A DNA stretch of 18,513 nt from Lachnospiraceae bacterium UBA3711. Its GTDB lineage: Bacteria > Bacillota > Clostridia > Lachnospirales > Lachnospiraceae. Position numbers and translations under genes: made by a program. The stretch is from NCBI GenBank assembly GCA_002371345.1, contig DFHY01000079.1, positions 1-18,513 on the forward strand, written 5' to 3'. The notes under the pieces were generated by a model. The model was not told the DNA's origin, did not search any database, and worked only from the letters and a program-made list of their open reading frames with translations. Every line of letters starts with the position of its first letter. Positions within the stretch are counted from its first letter, which is position 1. This document shows, one piece after another, positions 17,401-18,513 of the stretch.

Positions 17401-18414
17401 GCTCCGATGCTGGAAGGCATATATGAACAGCTGCGGCAGGACGGTGGGTCAGCGAACAGGGTAAGGCTCAGAGCGGGTGTTTATCCGGGCGTTGACAAGG
17501 AGCTTGATATCGAGAGACGTTTTGACAGGGCGAAGATCGCGGCGGACAATGTCAAGGAGAATTACATCCAGTCTATTGCCGCATACGATGAGGAGACTCA
17601 TAAGAAATCTCTGTTCAAGGACAGGCTGCTCGAGGACTTCCACACATCTATTATGCAGAAGGACTTCGCGGTGTGGTACCAGCCGAAGTTTGACATTCGT
17701 CCTGATGAGCCGGTCCTGGCAAGCGCGGAGGCCCTGGTCCGCTGGAATCATCCGGAATTCGGCATGATCAGCCCGGGAGTTTTTATTCCTCTGCTTGAGG
17801 ACAACGGACTTATCTTTGAGCTTGACCAGTATGTCTGGCGTGAGACGGCGGCGATGATCCGGTCCTGGAAGGACCGTTTCGGATTCTCTATCCCGGTCTC
17901 CGTAAATGTTTCAAGGATCGATATGATGATGCCTGACCTCAAGGACATTTTCATGAATATCCTTGAGGAGCAGGATCTCACGAAGCAGGATATCATCCTG
18001 GAGATCACTGAGTCGGCATACACCGGAGACTCTGATCAGATCATCTCGGTTGCGAGGGAGTTGCAGGGCATGGGTATGGGCTTCAGGATCGAGATGGATG
18101 ACTTCGGAACTGGATACTCTTCGCTGGGCATGCTCTCGAGGCTGCCTATCGACGCGCTGAAGCTGGATATGTCATTTGTGCGCAGTGCGTTCGGAGAGAC
18201 CAGGGATGTGAGAATGATAGAGCTGATAATTGACATAGCGGATTATCTGCGGGTTCCTGTTGTGGCAGAGGGCGTTGAGACTAAGGAGCAGTATCTGGAG
18301 CTGAGAGCCCTGGGATGCGATTATGTGCAGGGATATTATTTCTCGAAGCCTGTGCCGGCGGATGATTTCGACAGGATTCTTACGGAAAGCAGACAGTCTC
18401 AGCCTCAGCTTTGA
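14479..18414 (+). CDS. APC-superfamily permease fused to GGDEF-REC-degenerate GGDEF-EAL
   Basis: This 1311-aa protein joins a transporter core to both c-di-GMP synthesis and breakdown domains. The ATG has GGAGG 9 bases upstream. Residues ~12-460 are an APC permease paralogous to that at 8767 (GTSVGWGSLVV, PEAGGAYSFVRDCFG, SPWAFIGFESISHG). Helices at about 469-490 and 539-559 flank an acidic external loop of about 45 residues. GGDEF-1 (about 567-727) is intact: DPMTGVKNK and RIGGDEF with GGDEF at 650-654, with no RxxD inhibitory site just before it. The receiver (about 753-870) has Asp804 in LLDLNLP. GGDEF-2 (about 881-1040) is degenerate (RGADAF, 959-964). The EAL domain (about 1045-1300) is complete: SAEALVRW with Glu1084, ITES, MDDFGTGYSS, LKLDM, AEGVET, QGYYFSKP. 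From the receiver on it parallels the 561-aa protein at 6649. It may be a transport-gated bifunctional enzyme; the ligand is unknown. Its last codons lie within the right-hand repeat. Confidence 0.9.
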   Translation: MNNGNKLRKYLSPAGVWAFAIGTSVGWGSLVVTSSTYLAQAGPAGSVLGLAAGALVMLVICRNYSYMVNYCPEAGGAYSFVRDCFGYDYGFITAWFLALTYFAMLWANATALPLFGRIFMGNIFRVGKLYTVFGYDVYIGEALLSIAALLIVGALCAKAQRAAAVLMAVLVCLFSAGITVCFIGAAAGGHASMSPAFVPDTAALGQIVRIAIISPWAFIGFESISHGAEEFSFDHRKTHRILVISVLTTLALYVMVTLLSVTAYPPEYANWLEYIRDLDSLEGLKALPAFYAADHYLGAFGVVILELSLLALVLTSLIGNISALSRLTFSMSRDGIMPEKFFRLSSSGTPSNAVFFVVLLSCIVPFAGRTAIGWIVDVTTIGAVLIYGVVSAANAAAGKRTDDRRTKWFGYTGVFLMIVFAACIFLPNLVAKGTLATETYVLFIVWSVLGFLFFRRILHKDREKRFGNSIIVWVALLALVLMFALIWMRQSMIMSNDRVRQNIENYYGQVENLSDDRIDDEEYVEDQMRRLELEDTRTMLMAVGMFVFALVIVLNNHFYMSKRSKENEHLANTDPMTGVKNKHAYMMREKYLDDQIRDGKAPDFAIAVCDVNGLKKINDTYGHKAGDDYIRAACKMVCEIYQHSPVYRIGGDEFVVILTGRDHGVRNELRQLMHDLSVKHIGSDEVVISVGMSDYRPGEDAGAHDVFERADSRMYEEKMLLKSLGSVTRDEESDAGEAAKDDSAKDQIINVRRKLLIVEDEPVNRMMLGNVLEDGYDIMYASDGLEAIRRIRESKDELALILLDLNLPLKNGISILKDMRNDPELKSIPVIVMTADQEAEVECLKLGAMDFIPKPYPSPEIVMARVDKCIELSEDKDIIQSTERDSLTSLFNIDYFMRYVKMYDQHYWDKSMDAVVIDVNHFHMINERFGRAYGDSVLASVGMQIRRFARGIGGVACRRGADAFLLYCPSQDDYAPMLEGIYEQLRQDGGSANRVRLRAGVYPGVDKELDIERRFDRAKIAADNVKENYIQSIAAYDEETHKKSLFKDRLLEDFHTSIMQKDFAVWYQPKFDIRPDEPVLASAEALVRWNHPEFGMISPGVFIPLLEDNGLIFELDQYVWRETAAMIRSWKDRFGFSIPVSVNVSRIDMMMPDLKDIFMNILEEQDLTKQDIILEITESAYTGDSDQIISVARELQGMGMGFRIEMDDFGTGYSSLGMLSRLPIDALKLDMSFVRSAFGETRDVRMIELIIDIADYLRVPVVAEGVETKEQYLELRALGCDYVQGYYFSKPVPADDFDRILTESRQSQPQL

Positions 18415-18481
18415 CGGTTGTGCCCATTTGCAATTCACAGAATGATTCAGCTTTGATGGTTGTGCCGCTCGCAAATCACAG
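18406..18481 (+). repeat. ~40-bp repeat copies, right flank, overlapping the gene's 3' end
   Basis: Two diverged units start CAGCTTTGA at 18406 and 18448. The first continues GGTTGTGCCCATTTGCAATTC and the second GGTTGTGCCGCTCGCAAATC before both end in ACAG. Bases 18464-18481 (GCCGCTCGCAAATCACAG) are the exact reverse complement of 45-62 and 85-102 at the left edge, and the CTTTGATGG portion matches the left units with a few changes. The first copy contains the final Gln and Leu codons and the TGA of the preceding gene. The remaining ~30 bases to the window end show no gene or clear hairpin. Confidence 0.75.
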
Positions 18482-18513
18482 CCCGCTTCGCTGAGCTAAC
18501 TGCTAACTCCGAC

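Overview
The window is about 18.5 kb, GC-rich, and every supported gene lies on the + strand. It looks like chromosome from an anaerobic Clostridia-type Bacillota, perhaps a Lachnospiraceae or Family XIII relative. The clues are Gram-positive ribosome binding sites, frequent AGG/AGA arginine codons, a BMP-type nucleoside importer, a short HPt protein typical of these bacteria, and a fermentative CoA-transferase. The genus cannot be read from the sequence.

Layout. Positions 1-103 hold diverged tandem copies of a ~40-bp repeat, followed by a good SigA-type promoter (139-167). A complete ABC importer of the BMP/nucleoside (NupABC-like) family follows: solute-binding protein (229-1329), an internal hairpin terminator or attenuator, double ATPase (1423-2955), and two permeases (2952-4124, 4121-5080) joined by 4-base overlaps. 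After a 54-base gap with no visible terminator comes a signalling block: a three-TM hybrid histidine kinase with receiver (5135-6652), a REC-degenerate GGDEF-EAL c-di-GMP phosphodiesterase overlapping it (6649-8334), and an HPt phosphotransfer protein (8360-8728). Next is a 1105-aa fusion of an APC-superfamily amino-acid permease to a hybrid histidine kinase with two receivers (8767-12084). It is followed directly by a VanX/DdpX-type D-Ala-D-Ala dipeptidase (12085-12741) and a propionate/acetate-type CoA-transferase (12759-14270). A 208-base intergenic stretch with a possible terminator and a 13-bp inverted repeat precedes a 1311-aa fusion of a second, paralogous APC permease to GGDEF-REC-degenerate GGDEF-EAL (14479-18414). 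Copies of the ~40-bp repeat, now in the opposite orientation, close the window and overlap the last codons of that gene.

How the genes may work together. The two giant proteins share one plan: a 12-TM transporter-like core, an extra TM hairpin that presents an acidic loop outside the cell, then a cytoplasmic signalling output. One output is a phosphorelay kinase and the other makes or breaks c-di-GMP. Together with the separate hybrid kinase, HPt and REC-EAL protein, they suggest a circuit (inference) in which permease-like sensors feed a His-Asp relay and the c-di-GMP pool. The adjacent dipeptidase, which would release D-alanine, and the CoA-transferase suggest that amino-acid or D-Ala uptake and fermentation is what is being sensed. 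This is the strongest candidate here for a little-described system.
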